Origin: Symbiodinium natans
Lineage: Eukaryota; Sar; Dinophyceae; Suessiales; Symbiodiniaceae
Direction: 5' to 3'
Assembly: GCA_905221605.1 (NCBI GenBank)
Contig: CAJNDS010002002.1
Coordinates: forward strand, 188,001 to 252,000
DNA length: 64,000 nt
Below the pieces are notes generated by a model. It did not search any database and was not told where the DNA came from. It was given only the letters and a program-made list of their open reading frames with translations. Positions 28,292 through 37,189 of this stretch are shown here, piece by piece; the stretch's first letter is position 1; the number at the start of each line of letters is the position of its first letter. Position numbers and translations under genes: made by a program.

Positions 28292-29257
28292 ATGAGCTTT
28301 ACAACCTGCGAGCATTGCTACACAGGATGGGTTCCTCGTCAGGACCTAGCTTGGTATCCCACCTGTTGGCATTGTGGCAAACCGTGGAAAAAGAAGCCAA
28401 AGAAAACGGGGGATTGGTCCTGGGGCACCGAGAGGAAGTGGACGCCAGAGCGGGTGAGAATCTCCCCAAAAGCTCAAAGGGGCAACAGAGCTGTGAAGGC
28501 CCTAGATCAGGCATGGCAGCACCTGGATGAAGGAGCCCGGACTGCGTTAGAAGCGGCAGGCTGGACCCCGAAGCACCTGCAACCACCCCCGGGCCTGGAA
28601 GCCAGAGGAGCCATGTCTGATCAAGAATACAAGGAGGCCGCACAGAGCCTGTGGCACGGAGCAGATGAAGCAGCCAAGATTCTGCTCAAGGAAGCAGGCA
28701 TAGAGGAGCCCAAGGATGAGCAAATGGAGGAGGTTCCACCAAAAGTGCGACTTCAGAAAACAATGGCGGCCTACAAACAGAACACGAATGAGCTTCGTTC
28801 GCTCATTGCCAAGAAGGTTCAGCTCCAAAGCCGCACCGAAAGGCTCAAGGAACAGTTTGAGCAGAGTATGAAAGAACTTGCAGCAATGTCGGAGAAAATC
28901 TCCCAGAAAGAGCAGGACATCCTCAAGATTCAATCTGCAGTCAAGGAGCAGGTTGAAAAGGAGGATCAACCAAAGCAGGCCGTCGAAGCCAGCAGGCTCC
29001 TAAGATGTGCCGGCATTGCCCTCACGCCTGAGCAGCAGGCGCAGCTGAACAAGCATCTCAGGCACGAGGCCGAAGAGGGGGAGCCCCAGAATTTTCCCAC
29101 CTGGAAGAAGGAGGTGGGAGTACCCGCCGAGTTGATAGGAGCTGCCCTTCCAGAGGGAACAACAGAGTTCGGCCCGACAAGAAGAAGATTGGATTTTCGG
29201 AGCAGCCCAACCGAGGGTCGAGCTACTCCCCTTGAAAATCAGGATGAGCACCTGTAG
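28292..29257 (+). CDS. L2 ORF1: zinc-ribbon and coiled-coil protein
   Basis: 321 residues. It opens with CEHC (C7, C10) and CWHC about 16 residues later, a CxxC...CxxC zinc ribbon followed by a Lys-rich, Trp-rich segment. Residues about 150-230 form a long heptad-like coiled coil (KVQLQSRTERLKEQFEQSM). The acidic C-terminus carries EFGPTRRRLDF. This layout, nucleic-acid binding plus a trimerising or dimerising coil upstream of the endonuclease-RT, is what LINE ORF1 proteins have. The start at 28292 places the ribbon at the N-terminus. Confidence 0.62.
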   Translation: MSFTTCEHCYTGWVPRQDLAWYPTCWHCGKPWKKKPKKTGDWSWGTERKWTPERVRISPKAQRGNRAVKALDQAWQHLDEGARTALEAAGWTPKHLQPPPGLEARGAMSDQEYKEAAQSLWHGADEAAKILLKEAGIEEPKDEQMEEVPPKVRLQKTMAAYKQNTNELRSLIAKKVQLQSRTERLKEQFEQSMKELAAMSEKISQKEQDILKIQSAVKEQVEKEDQPKQAVEASRLLRCAGIALTPEQQAQLNKHLRHEAEEGEPQNFPTWKKEVGVPAELIGAALPEGTTEFGPTRRRLDFRSSPTEGRATPLENQDEHL

Positions 29258-29356
29258 GGCACAGGGCCACAGAGGAGTGAGGCGCGGCACTCCCTCTGGC
29301 AAGGGCCCGCAGCGAACGCGTCACAGTTTTGTAGTATAGCAGGTGGATGTGCACCG

Positions 29357-31432
29357 TTGGAGCAGCCAGTTCTTCTGCCTCCTCAGGAGTGTAACAGGCT
29401 TCGGCGCCATTGGAGGCCGAAGCAAGGAGGCAAGGAGACCCAGGGCAGCCAGGGCCCGCGGTTGAGCCCTGTGGTCAAATATGTTCTCAACAGGCTGGAC
29501 TCCGCCTGCAAGACTCACATGACCACGGCTCATGAAGAGCAAGCCCCAGTTCCCACACAAGGGTTTGGGGCGCAATTTTGCAGCACTCCGAATACTCTCG
29601 ACTCTGACCGAGGAGCTACTCCCCTGCTCTTACCGGCGGATACGGAGCATGAAGAGAGTTTCTCCTTCAGCACGCAGGAGCAGCCTGTTTGTGCAGAAGG
29701 TTCGGTTAGTGTAAACAAGTGGCTTTCGAGGAGTAGGAGAAAGACCACCCCCAGAAAGACAGCACTGGCCTTTGCAAAATCGGAGTCGCCAGTCGGCCTC
29801 AGTGGCCCCAAATTCTTTCCTGCGTCCTTGCTAGACGACAGCGATATGACGCAAACCCCAGCAACTTGTACAGCTTCAGTGGGAACCAGACTACCTTCAG
29901 GGCATACTGGTAAAAAAACCAGGAAGAAGCATGCCCTTGTGGAACCACGAAACCGAAAGCAAGCCAAGCTGTGGCAAAAGTTAGAGGTTCAACTCGACGG
30001 ACAGCATGCCATCAGCGCCGAAGCCGAAGAGACGATCATTGAACTAGCGGACCAAGCCCCTCAGAACGAGGGGCTCTTGGAGCACTGGACTTTGGAGCAG
30101 CTTTTCAGCTGTGCTTCTCGAGGCCCGTCGGTAGGGGTATCACCCCTGAGGATGGCTCTCAAGGACGTGCAACAGCAGCTAAGCCTTCCCTCTAAAGAAC
30201 CACTTCAAATTCGCTCTTCCAATGTCACCAGTTGGAGGGCGGAAATTGTAACTTGGCTTGACCAACTCAAGGAGCCGGTTGTGTGCCTTCAAGAAACCCA
30301 CCTTATTGGAGACTCAAGAGAGTCAGCGGCCCGGAAAGCAGCACGATGTGGCTACGAGTTGCATGGCGGGTCGGGCTCCCCTGGTCAAGGGAAAGGAGTC
30401 CTCGGAGGTACGGGGATCTTGGTTCGCAAGCATTGGCAAGCCCGTTTCTTAAATCATGTTTCTTTCGAGGGGGGCGGTTTCACAGCAGTTGCGGTCAGAA
30501 CAAGACAGGCGGAGATTGCATGCTTCAGCGTCTACTTGCGGTCAGGTGTAGCGTATGATTCGCACCCAAACGCTGAAATCCTGTCCCGCCTAATGGCAAA
30601 TATAAAGGCTCACTCCGGGCACTGGTTTGCCATAGGGGATTGGAATGTGGCTCCAGAGGAGCTCCTGGCCAGTAACATCCTCAGTGAACTACAAGCATAC
30701 CCGATTGTTACTGGGCAGGCTACGTGTGATAGTGGCAACGAACTTGACTACTGCATCTGCAGCAGCAAGCTCAGGAGCATCTCCAGCATTGCAGCAGATT
30801 GGACTGCCCCACATCGGCCCCACTCTAGCCTGATCCTCACTTGCGATACGATGGGGGGCCAGTGTAAGGTTTTCCAGCTTCCTGCGTATGGACCTGTTGG
30901 TGAAGTGGCAGGGTGCAGCAGGAAAATGCCGTGCATCACACATATCAAGTGGATGGGGCGTGAGATTTCTGATGAAGTCTCGCTGGCATTTGCCGCCCTG
31001 GCCCAAGAGTGTTCGGCAACGGTGTGTCCCGAAGAAACCGCAGTCCGGGGCATCACCTTGTCTTTGAAACACAGTCGACTTTTGGCCCCGTCCAAAGTCT
31101 ATAAGTACACGGACAATCATGCAAAATGGCAGAGGCTGCAGGTCTGGGCAAATAAAACCCCCCAAAAAATCATCAAAGCCGAAGAGCTCGAGCACCTGTT
31201 GTCAGGCCTGACTGATGCCGAGGCCCAGGAAATCAATGGCGACAAACAGGCAAAGATCAAATCCCTTCTCGCCGGGGAGGATGACATCGACACCCGCAAG
31301 TGGATCGAGGACGAAGCCTCAAGGGCCCTAAAGGAGCACGCCCCGTTGCGACAAGGAGCGTTACAAGGAGTGGCTAGACGGCGCCGTACAGAAAGGAATG
31401 AGGCCTCTCTTCCGCGCCATGAAAAGCCATGA
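29357..31432 (+). CDS. L2 ORF2 part a: AP-type endonuclease domain
   Basis: 691 codons; homology probably ends near 31349, after which this frame reads through by chance. Residues about 1-270 are unrecognised, basic and Gln-rich. From about 280 an endonuclease/exonuclease/phosphatase domain shows LQETHL (E313), GDWN (D428, N430), ELDYC (D464) and PHSSL (H489). This is the metal-binding and catalytic set of LINE AP endonucleases that nick the target DNA. The RT continues in the +1 frame. Skipping one base near 31349 joins the reading sensibly into a KEWLDGAVQKG segment upstream of the RT frame's first ATG. Confidence 0.78.
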   Translation: MEQPVLLPPQECNRLRRHWRPKQGGKETQGSQGPRLSPVVKYVLNRLDSACKTHMTTAHEEQAPVPTQGFGAQFCSTPNTLDSDRGATPLLLPADTEHEESFSFSTQEQPVCAEGSVSVNKWLSRSRRKTTPRKTALAFAKSESPVGLSGPKFFPASLLDDSDMTQTPATCTASVGTRLPSGHTGKKTRKKHALVEPRNRKQAKLWQKLEVQLDGQHAISAEAEETIIELADQAPQNEGLLEHWTLEQLFSCASRGPSVGVSPLRMALKDVQQQLSLPSKEPLQIRSSNVTSWRAEIVTWLDQLKEPVVCLQETHLIGDSRESAARKAARCGYELHGGSGSPGQGKGVLGGTGILVRKHWQARFLNHVSFEGGGFTAVAVRTRQAEIACFSVYLRSGVAYDSHPNAEILSRLMANIKAHSGHWFAIGDWNVAPEELLASNILSELQAYPIVTGQATCDSGNELDYCICSSKLRSISSIAADWTAPHRPHSSLILTCDTMGGQCKVFQLPAYGPVGEVAGCSRKMPCITHIKWMGREISDEVSLAFAALAQECSATVCPEETAVRGITLSLKHSRLLAPSKVYKYTDNHAKWQRLQVWANKTPQKIIKAEELEHLLSGLTDAEAQEINGDKQAKIKSLLAGEDDIDTRKWIEDEASRALKEHAPLRQGALQGVARRRRTERNEASLPRHEKP

Positions 31433-33377
31433 ATCTGGCCTTGATAGGCCTTTCCAAACAATGGAACCTATGCTCCGTCCATACTGCCGTTTGGCCCAGT
31501 GGCAACCGATTTGGCAAGGAGAGTTCGAGCCTGTTCCCTCCGTTTTTCCCCTACTGCAAGTAGAAGCTAAACGAGAGGCCGAGCTACTCCCTCCGCTAGA
31601 CCCACTGGCAATTATGCTCCGCATCAAACGTCTGCCTCTGAAAGCCCCAGGACCAGATGGATGGACGATTCCCTTCCTTAAAGCCCTGCCTGAAAAACGG
31701 GTCGAGGATCTCACCCATTTCTTTCACCTTGTGGAAAAAACCGGCCAGGCCCCGCATCAGTGGTGTACCACACAGGTCACCATGCTTGTTAAGTCGGTAG
31801 AAATCGAACGCCCGATTGCACTATGCCATGTGGCGTACAAGCTTTGGCCCCAAGCCAGATACAACCTGGTGGCTGAATGGATTGCCCGCTTTGAGCTTGT
31901 AGCTCCGTGGGATGCGGCTCGTCCAGGGCAAGCTTGTTTGGACATTTCAGTCCGCAGAGTCTTCCTTTCCGAAATTAGCCGATCGAGAGGTTTAAGTCGG
32001 GTGAGTATCTTCATCGACCTCACTACTTTTTATGAGACAGTGGAACATGAGCTGCTGATACAACAAGCCAAAATCCTGGGTTTTCCCCAGGTCGTCCTCA
32101 ATATAGCGCTCCAGATATATCGAGGCGAAAGACTGATCACTTCCGAGGGTCGAGTTTCTCACCCCATATGGGCCAGTAGGGGCATATTGGCAGGCTGCCC
32201 CATTGCCCCTGCTTTGGCAAAGTTGGCGTTGTTTCCCACCTGCCAGAAAGTTTACCAGGCGAACCAGATCCAGTCCATGGATGTATGGCTGGATGACATC
32301 TCAGTCGATGTTGAGCACCGCGAACCACAGGCAGCAGCAAGGCAGGCACTTGCTGTGTTCCGCATGCTTCAGTCGGAGCTAGGGGCAGCCAAGCTGCAGC
32401 TCAGCATCCGGAAGTCAGCCGTTGTATGCTCGGATGGGTCAGCGGAAAAAGAGCTCCGTAACCGGAGAAAGGTCAAAGAGCCGCAGGTGCAAAGTCTTGT
32501 CAAAGACTTGGGGGCGGATTCGTCTGGAGGCAGAAGGAGGCGGGTAAAGACCTCAAACAGCCGCATCCAGAAAGCGGTCAAGAGGAGCGCCAAACTTCAC
32601 CGGTTAGGGCTAGGCCAGAAAAAGCATGCGATTCGCGCTTTTAAAACCAGCGCCTTTACGGCGGGCACCTGGGGGCATCAGGCCCAAGGGCTGTCTCCAA
32701 AGAGAATGAAGGTGGTGAGGGGAATGGCGGTGTCCCACTCCACCAGACTGGCGCTTGGTTCAGCGGATGTGGTCTTTGATATGGGCGAGTTTAATGTCCA
32801 AGACCCGGCTATCCGCATCGTTCTGGAACATTGGGACAGCCTAAGCCGATGCGTAGCCATCAATGGCCCGTGTGCGCCACGCATTCAACAAGCATGGGGG
32901 GTAACGTGGAAAAGACTTGCGCGAGCGGCTCACCCCTGGAGACTAGCAGCTGGCCCGATTGCCGCTATGGTGTGCTATCTCCGCGACATGGGTTTTGAAG
33001 CTCCCGCCATGGAAGTATGGTCGAGGCCAGACCTCACCATTAGACTCGAGTGGGGAAACGCCAGAACAGCACAGCAGGTGAAGGAGCAGCTGCGAGGAGC
33101 CATGTTGCGCGAGCGTTGGGGGCGAATTGCAAGCCAGCACGGCGGCGGAGGAGCCGAGCAAGGTTTAGACTGGACGACCCACAGGAGCCTGCTGAAAAAA
33201 AGCCAAAGGGAACACTCTAAAGGTAACAGGGCTACGCATGGTCTGGCAAGGCGCTGTAGCCTTCAATGGACATGGAGGGCACGCGGTGTGCACGAGGTGT
33301 GGTGGGGCAAACTCCTTTGTGCATGCGCTCCACACTTGCCCTGCGTGGGCAGCGCACGACATTGGCCCCGACCCTGA
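31398..33377 (+). CDS. L2 ORF2 part b: reverse transcriptase
   Basis: 659 codons; the frame is open upstream of this ATG to about 31350, so the ATG is internal. LINE-type RT motifs: KAPGPDGW near residue 76, FIDLTTFYETV (D207), GILAGCPIAP, and WLDDISV (D299-D300, a variant of YxDD). A thumb-like Arg/Lys-rich region and a long helical C-terminus follow. Homology to the next frame begins at an A7 run (33195-33201), after which the residues in this frame are probably out of frame. Non-LTR family is clear; the clade is not determined. Confidence 0.82.
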   Translation: MRPLFRAMKSHESGLDRPFQTMEPMLRPYCRLAQWQPIWQGEFEPVPSVFPLLQVEAKREAELLPPLDPLAIMLRIKRLPLKAPGPDGWTIPFLKALPEKRVEDLTHFFHLVEKTGQAPHQWCTTQVTMLVKSVEIERPIALCHVAYKLWPQARYNLVAEWIARFELVAPWDAARPGQACLDISVRRVFLSEISRSRGLSRVSIFIDLTTFYETVEHELLIQQAKILGFPQVVLNIALQIYRGERLITSEGRVSHPIWASRGILAGCPIAPALAKLALFPTCQKVYQANQIQSMDVWLDDISVDVEHREPQAAARQALAVFRMLQSELGAAKLQLSIRKSAVVCSDGSAEKELRNRRKVKEPQVQSLVKDLGADSSGGRRRRVKTSNSRIQKAVKRSAKLHRLGLGQKKHAIRAFKTSAFTAGTWGHQAQGLSPKRMKVVRGMAVSHSTRLALGSADVVFDMGEFNVQDPAIRIVLEHWDSLSRCVAINGPCAPRIQQAWGVTWKRLARAAHPWRLAAGPIAAMVCYLRDMGFEAPAMEVWSRPDLTIRLEWGNARTAQQVKEQLRGAMLRERWGRIASQHGGGGAEQGLDWTTHRSLLKKSQREHSKGNRATHGLARRCSLQWTWRARGVHEVWWGKLLCACAPHLPCVGSARHWPRP

Positions 33378-34581
33378 GTGGAGGAGTAGGGTGGATGCAC
33401 CAGAATGCTTCTGGCTGAGAGGACTAGTCCCAGCCCCGCTTACCAAGCACCCTGACCACCCTCCTTCTTTCCTTGAAACCCGTGTTGAAGGAAACCTTGA
33501 AGAAGCGGCACAGAGCTGCCAACCAGTCTGGTTTGGCACGGATGGATCAGGAGGACCACAGGCCTCCGATCCCAGGCTCAGAATGGCAACCTGGAGCTTA
33601 GTTGCCATACAGCGCAAGGATGGCCATCTGCCGGCATGCTGCTGGCAAGGCCCGGAGCCGGATCCGGCCTACAAGATTGTAGGGTACGCGGTGGGGGTCC
33701 TTCAGGTAGGTTTCACGGTAAATGACGCAGAGTCAAAGGCACTTGATTTCCTTTTGGGCTTGTCCAACCAAAACAATTTTGTTGCCTGCGATAGCAAAAT
33801 TGCGCTCACTAGACTTAAAAACCCCAACGCCCATTACCTTTGGCCAAGTATCTGGACCGCAGGTCAGGATGACCGAAATAGATTGAAACCGGTCTGGACA
33901 AAAGGGCACTTAACCAAAGAAGAGCACGCAGCCAGGCATGGCACCGGCTCCTCATGGGCTTGGGAAGCCAACAGGCATGCAGACTGGCTGTGCGGTCAAA
34001 AGGCTAATGAGATTTTGTCAAAAGAGCATGTGGCAAACGTCAGGCAAATTGACAGCACTGCACGAGAGATCTCCACTTTCTTAGGAAAGCGAGCTGAGTT
34101 CCTCCTCGCCAACTGCCCGCTGCCCTCAGCAAATGAGGTCAAATTTGAGAGGAAGGCTAAGGCCAAGGCCGAGCTTTCCTCCAAAAAAGGACCCAACAAA
34201 AAACAGCTTCTGTTGCATGCAGTCAAGGAGGCCAATCCTCAGACCATGCACAATTGGAAAATCTCTAGCGGAGAAAGCACCAACAACCTGTGCATCAAGT
34301 GTGAAGGGTGCGGGCTTTACGTGCAACAAGTCGATCCGCATGAGGTGGTTGAGCACGTTCTTCAGTTCCCGTGCCAGAGTCTGCCTGTGCCCACCTCGAC
34401 TCCGTGGGGCTTTCATGTGTCTCACCACATGATCAACCTTGGTGAGTCAGTGGTATGCAAAAAGTGTGGAGTTTTCCAAGCTGTCAGAATCCTAAAGGCC
34501 AAACCGGGATGTCAAGGCAGGTGCAGTCAGGTCTGCAAGAAGCCTAACAGCAAATTCCAAGAAGCCCAAAAAGAAGCCTAG
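33238..34581 (+). CDS. L2 ORF2 part c: RNase H and zinc-finger tail
   Basis: 447 codons. It begins with CTRCGGANSFVHALHTCPAW, a CxxC...H...C finger commonly found after LINE RTs. An RNase H follows: GTDGSG (D102), NDAES (E165), ACDSK (D185), WTKGH and NRHAD (D249). The C-terminal 120 residues have more cysteines (CIKCEGCG, CKKCG, CQGRCSQVC). The frame is open upstream of this ATG back to the A7 run at 33195-33201, where it joins the RT reading by a one-base shift. Confidence 0.8.
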   Translation: MVWQGAVAFNGHGGHAVCTRCGGANSFVHALHTCPAWAAHDIGPDPEWRSRVDAPECFWLRGLVPAPLTKHPDHPPSFLETRVEGNLEEAAQSCQPVWFGTDGSGGPQASDPRLRMATWSLVAIQRKDGHLPACCWQGPEPDPAYKIVGYAVGVLQVGFTVNDAESKALDFLLGLSNQNNFVACDSKIALTRLKNPNAHYLWPSIWTAGQDDRNRLKPVWTKGHLTKEEHAARHGTGSSWAWEANRHADWLCGQKANEILSKEHVANVRQIDSTAREISTFLGKRAEFLLANCPLPSANEVKFERKAKAKAELSSKKGPNKKQLLLHAVKEANPQTMHNWKISSGESTNNLCIKCEGCGLYVQQVDPHEVVEHVLQFPCQSLPVPTSTPWGFHVSHHMINLGESVVCKKCGVFQAVRILKAKPGCQGRCSQVCKKPNSKFQEAQKEA

Positions 34582-34595
34582 ACCCCAAGGCTGGC

Positions 34596-34829
34596 GTGAA
34601 AGCCTTCTTCGGCTTGAGGCAGAGTTGCTCGCCACATCCCGCAGCCGTTGTGCCTTCAAACACTAGTGTATGTGAAGCAGTGGCAAGTAGCAGCACAGGA
34701 GAGTTTCTCCCTCAGATTCCTCCCCTGCCTCCCCAGACCACACCCGCTTTTCCCAAGTCTAAAGCAAAAATTAAAGCCAAAGCAAAAACGGATGGCATGA
34801 CACAAACCGCTCTCTCTTTTAGGAAGTGA
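34596..34829 (+). CDS. Pro/Lys-rich ORF after L2 RNase H
   Basis: 77 codons. The coding-looking part is Pro-rich, then Lys/Ala-rich (KSKAKIKAKAKTDG), ending TALSFRK. Just upstream, a different frame (from about 34550) reads KKPKKKPRPQGWRESLLRLE. The real product may therefore be a continuation of the RNase H protein through two further frame breaks. Probably a basic RNA-binding tail. Confidence 0.35.
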   Translation: MKAFFGLRQSCSPHPAAVVPSNTSVCEAVASSSTGEFLPQIPPLPPQTTPAFPKSKAKIKAKAKTDGMTQTALSFRK

Positions 34830-34832
34830 GCT

Positions 34833-35075
34833 ATGGGAAAAGGATGGAATAAAGGACACGGCAAATCCAAAGGCCTCAAAGGCAAGCAATCAAGATTGCC
34901 ACGAGAAGAGCTGGATGCAGCAAGGGAGGTGAACATGGAAAGAAGCGCGCGAGATCTCCCTACAAAAAGCCCTGGTTCGATCTCCAGGAGTAAAGCAAGG
35001 AGCCGTGCTAGGCATCTTTCCTTAGCGGAAAGCGATGCGCGTTTCCGGGCGAACTCTATCTTCCTGTCAACCTAG
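34833..35075 (+). CDS. Gly/Lys-rich basic ORF preceding the kinase-like ORF
   Basis: 80 codons, opening MGKGWNKGHGKSKGLKGK, which resembles the basic GK linkers of the Gag proteins in this window. Only the first 50 residues look coding. It ends 2 bp before the kinase-like ORF in another frame and may be its N-terminal extension before an indel. Confidence 0.35.
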   Translation: MGKGWNKGHGKSKGLKGKQSRLPREELDAAREVNMERSARDLPTKSPGSISRSKARSRARHLSLAESDARFRANSIFLST

Positions 35076-35077
35076 TC

Positions 35078-35782
35078 ATGGTCCATGACATTACCCACAG
35101 CCTCCATGTCCGGGACACCATGGATCTGACTATGCTCATGTTCGGCCGAACGCGAGTAGCCTATGTAGCCGAATCGGCTCCCCTGGTGTGGAAATTTTCG
35201 GATGAAAGCCAAGCCGAAGAGGAGCGCATCAGTAACATCTTTCCCCGTTTAACGGCGAAGGTCTACTGGTATGGGCTCGTGCGAATCCGCCTGCTGTGGA
35301 GGGGTGGAGAGCAGGTGTTTCCATTTTACATGTCGCTGCAAGAGCGGTGTGTTCCAGGGGTTGAGGTTCTCACCCGATTCGGCGCTGGAAGCCAGAGTTG
35401 CTTCCAGTTCTTGTGCTACATGGCCATCATTTTGGCCTATCTTCGAGCTGCAGGGTGGACCCTCCGCGATTTGGGACCACTAAATGTAGCTGTGAGTCGT
35501 ACCACGGCGAATTCCCCCCATCCAAGGCTCATTTTCTTCGACACGAATGAATGGACATGGGAGGGAAAGGAAGCCAAACACAGCTGGACAGGCTTTTGGT
35601 CGCTTGTGGCGGATTTCAGCCCTTCACGCCAAGGCTGGCTGCGCGACAAGCTCAGACACGTTGGCTTGTACCCAAGGTGGTGCGCGGAAACGTTGTTAAT
35701 GGAGTGTCAGCCTTTCTGGAGCCATCTCAGCGAACAGGGCATTATCGACTCGGGAGGGCCCTGTTTCAGTGATCTGCGATGA
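35078..35782 (+). CDS. Kinase-fold protein encoded at the 3' end of L2
   Basis: 234 residues. Protein-kinase-like landmarks in order: PLVWKFS (K39, beta-3 lysine position), a hydrophobic hinge region, a long helix FLCYMAIILAYLRAAG, then TLRDLGPLNVAV and IFFDTNEW (D155). D131 and N136 keep the five-residue spacing of HRDLKxxN, with Leu in place of His. D155 sits where the DFG aspartate is expected, but Gly is absent. The glycine-rich loop is not clear. It could be an active atypical kinase or aminoglycoside-phosphotransferase relative, or a pseudokinase. It lies inside L2, ending 192 bp before the 3' stem-loop, so it moves with the LINE. The frame extends upstream (ELYLPVNLV precedes the ATG). 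Confidence 0.5.
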   Translation: MVHDITHSLHVRDTMDLTMLMFGRTRVAYVAESAPLVWKFSDESQAEEERISNIFPRLTAKVYWYGLVRIRLLWRGGEQVFPFYMSLQERCVPGVEVLTRFGAGSQSCFQFLCYMAIILAYLRAAGWTLRDLGPLNVAVSRTTANSPHPRLIFFDTNEWTWEGKEAKHSWTGFWSLVADFSPSRQGWLRDKLRHVGLYPRWCAETLLMECQPFWSHLSEQGIIDSGGPCFSDLR

Positions 35783-35973
35783 GCCAGAAGGTGAGTTTCT
35801 CCCTGTGCTGCGGCGAGAATCTTGTCAAGTCTGTAAGACTCTGAGGGATGGTGAGGTTCTCCCTGCCCGTAGCTCTTTCCGTAACATCTCCGGATGCCTT
35901 CACAAGCACGGCCGTGTTTAGCAGGCCAAGGCATTCCCGAGAGTAGTTGTTCTCACTGTTTCACCTTAACTTC

Positions 35974-35989
35974 CGGGACTTTGGTCCCG
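35974..35989 (+). other. L2 3' stem-loop
   Basis: CGGGAC-TTTG-GTCCCG: a perfect 6-bp stem with a 4-base loop, the L2 counterpart of 27721-27736. One pair differs between copies on both strands (A-T in L1, G-C in L2), which preserves pairing. AGCC-TAATT-GGCT follows as a second stem. Confidence 0.7.
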
Positions 35990-36027
35990 AAGAGCCTAAT
36001 TGGCTAGCGACGTCGCCCGCTCTCGAG

Positions 36028-36040
36028 TGATATATGTGAC
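36028..36040 (+). repeat. 13-bp flank TGATATATGTGAC, right of L2
   Basis: Third copy. After it the sequence (CCTCCTAGTTTCCC) is unrelated to L1 or L2. Confidence 0.75.
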
Positions 36041-37189
36041 CCTCCTAGTTTCCCAGTTGACACGTGATGTGCACTTGAGTTGTCTGCTATGAGTGTGAAG
36101 CATAGGCACGAGGACATGTCAGGCAGTGCAGATTTCTTTTGGCTTGGTGAGACCTTGTTTTGAGTGGGAAGAACCGTTTTCTGTTCGTTTTCTCGAAACT
36201 CGTTTGTCGGAACTCGTTTCCTGTTTGTGACCTGGTATTTGGTGACCAGAAGTGACTCAAGCCAGTTTAGGTCTGCACAGAGCTCAGCAGAGCACCTAAG
36301 AGGTGCTAGGAACCTACCCACAGTGTTTAGGAGTAGAAGTTCCATGGCTGAGTGTTTTCACCTGAAGTACCTTTGTTTTCCCATGTCTGGCAGACAGTGT
36401 TTGAAGCTGGAGAGCCGTGCTCGCATTGGCTCAAGACGAGCGGAGCTCGAGAAGCTGTGAACAGCGCAGTGAAAAGAGTCCGCACTTCGTGCTGTGAGGG
36501 TTGAGTGTAGTCTTGACCTGAGGTCCCTTAGGCCCCGTAGCTGTGCCACGAGTTTCAACGGATGGGAGGTAGTCATGTAGAGATATATAGACACCAAGCA
36601 GGCAGGGAACCCCGTAGCAGCCCAAGCACAGGCGAGAATGCAGGTTGTTCACAGGTGCTCGATGGCACCAGGGAAGTGAAAACCTGATCTCCGCATAGGA
36701 GTGTCCACAACCCGGAAGCAGCATCCCCTAGCTGGCCCCCAATAGGCATGACGTCGTTGTACGCCAAGGGGGTGTCACCTTCCAGACGAGAGAGATGGTC
36801 AACCCTCTAGTCCGAGGTTTACACTGGATCGTAGCACATAGAAGCAGGCAACCTGCCCACCTAGGGGAGGTAGAGGAAAGGAAGATTGGCCGTTTTACCG
36901 ATGACAGAGGTGGAACATCCCGGCCCAGGGCAGTCCGTGGCAGATGGCCAGTGGAGCCACCACAAAAGAAAGGCCCCCCGTCACCATAGGCACAACGCAG
37001 GGCCGACACAGAAGGGTGTTTACAAGTGCAGGCAGTGAGCACACAGGAGCACGATCCAATCCGTGGCATAGACCACGAGAGAGTTGCCAAACCAAGAATA
37101 TCCCGAGGTAGTCTTGCGGCATGTATCGGCCAGGCAGCATGCCATGAAAGGACTCAAGATGGCGCGTTTATGGCGTCAGTAGGAGCCCT
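36041..37189. other. No supported gene
   Basis: Short frames on both strands without motifs. A TTGGCTCAAG at 36426-36435 matches the last ten bases of the spliced leader and could be an isolated retroposition relic. The right part (from about 36750) may belong to the degenerate minus-strand repeat that follows. Confidence 0.4.

Larger units (their letters stand above)
27789..36027 (+). mobile_element. LINE-type retrotransposon L2, full-length in layout (8.2 kb)
   Basis: Order: doubled spliced-leader relic, small ORF, zinc-finger/coiled-coil ORF1, endonuclease, RT, RNase H with zinc finger, basic linker ORFs, kinase-like ORF, 3' stem-loops. The endonuclease, RT and RNase H frames overlap in three different frames, so the copy is probably decayed by small indels although every domain is present. 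Confidence 0.82.
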
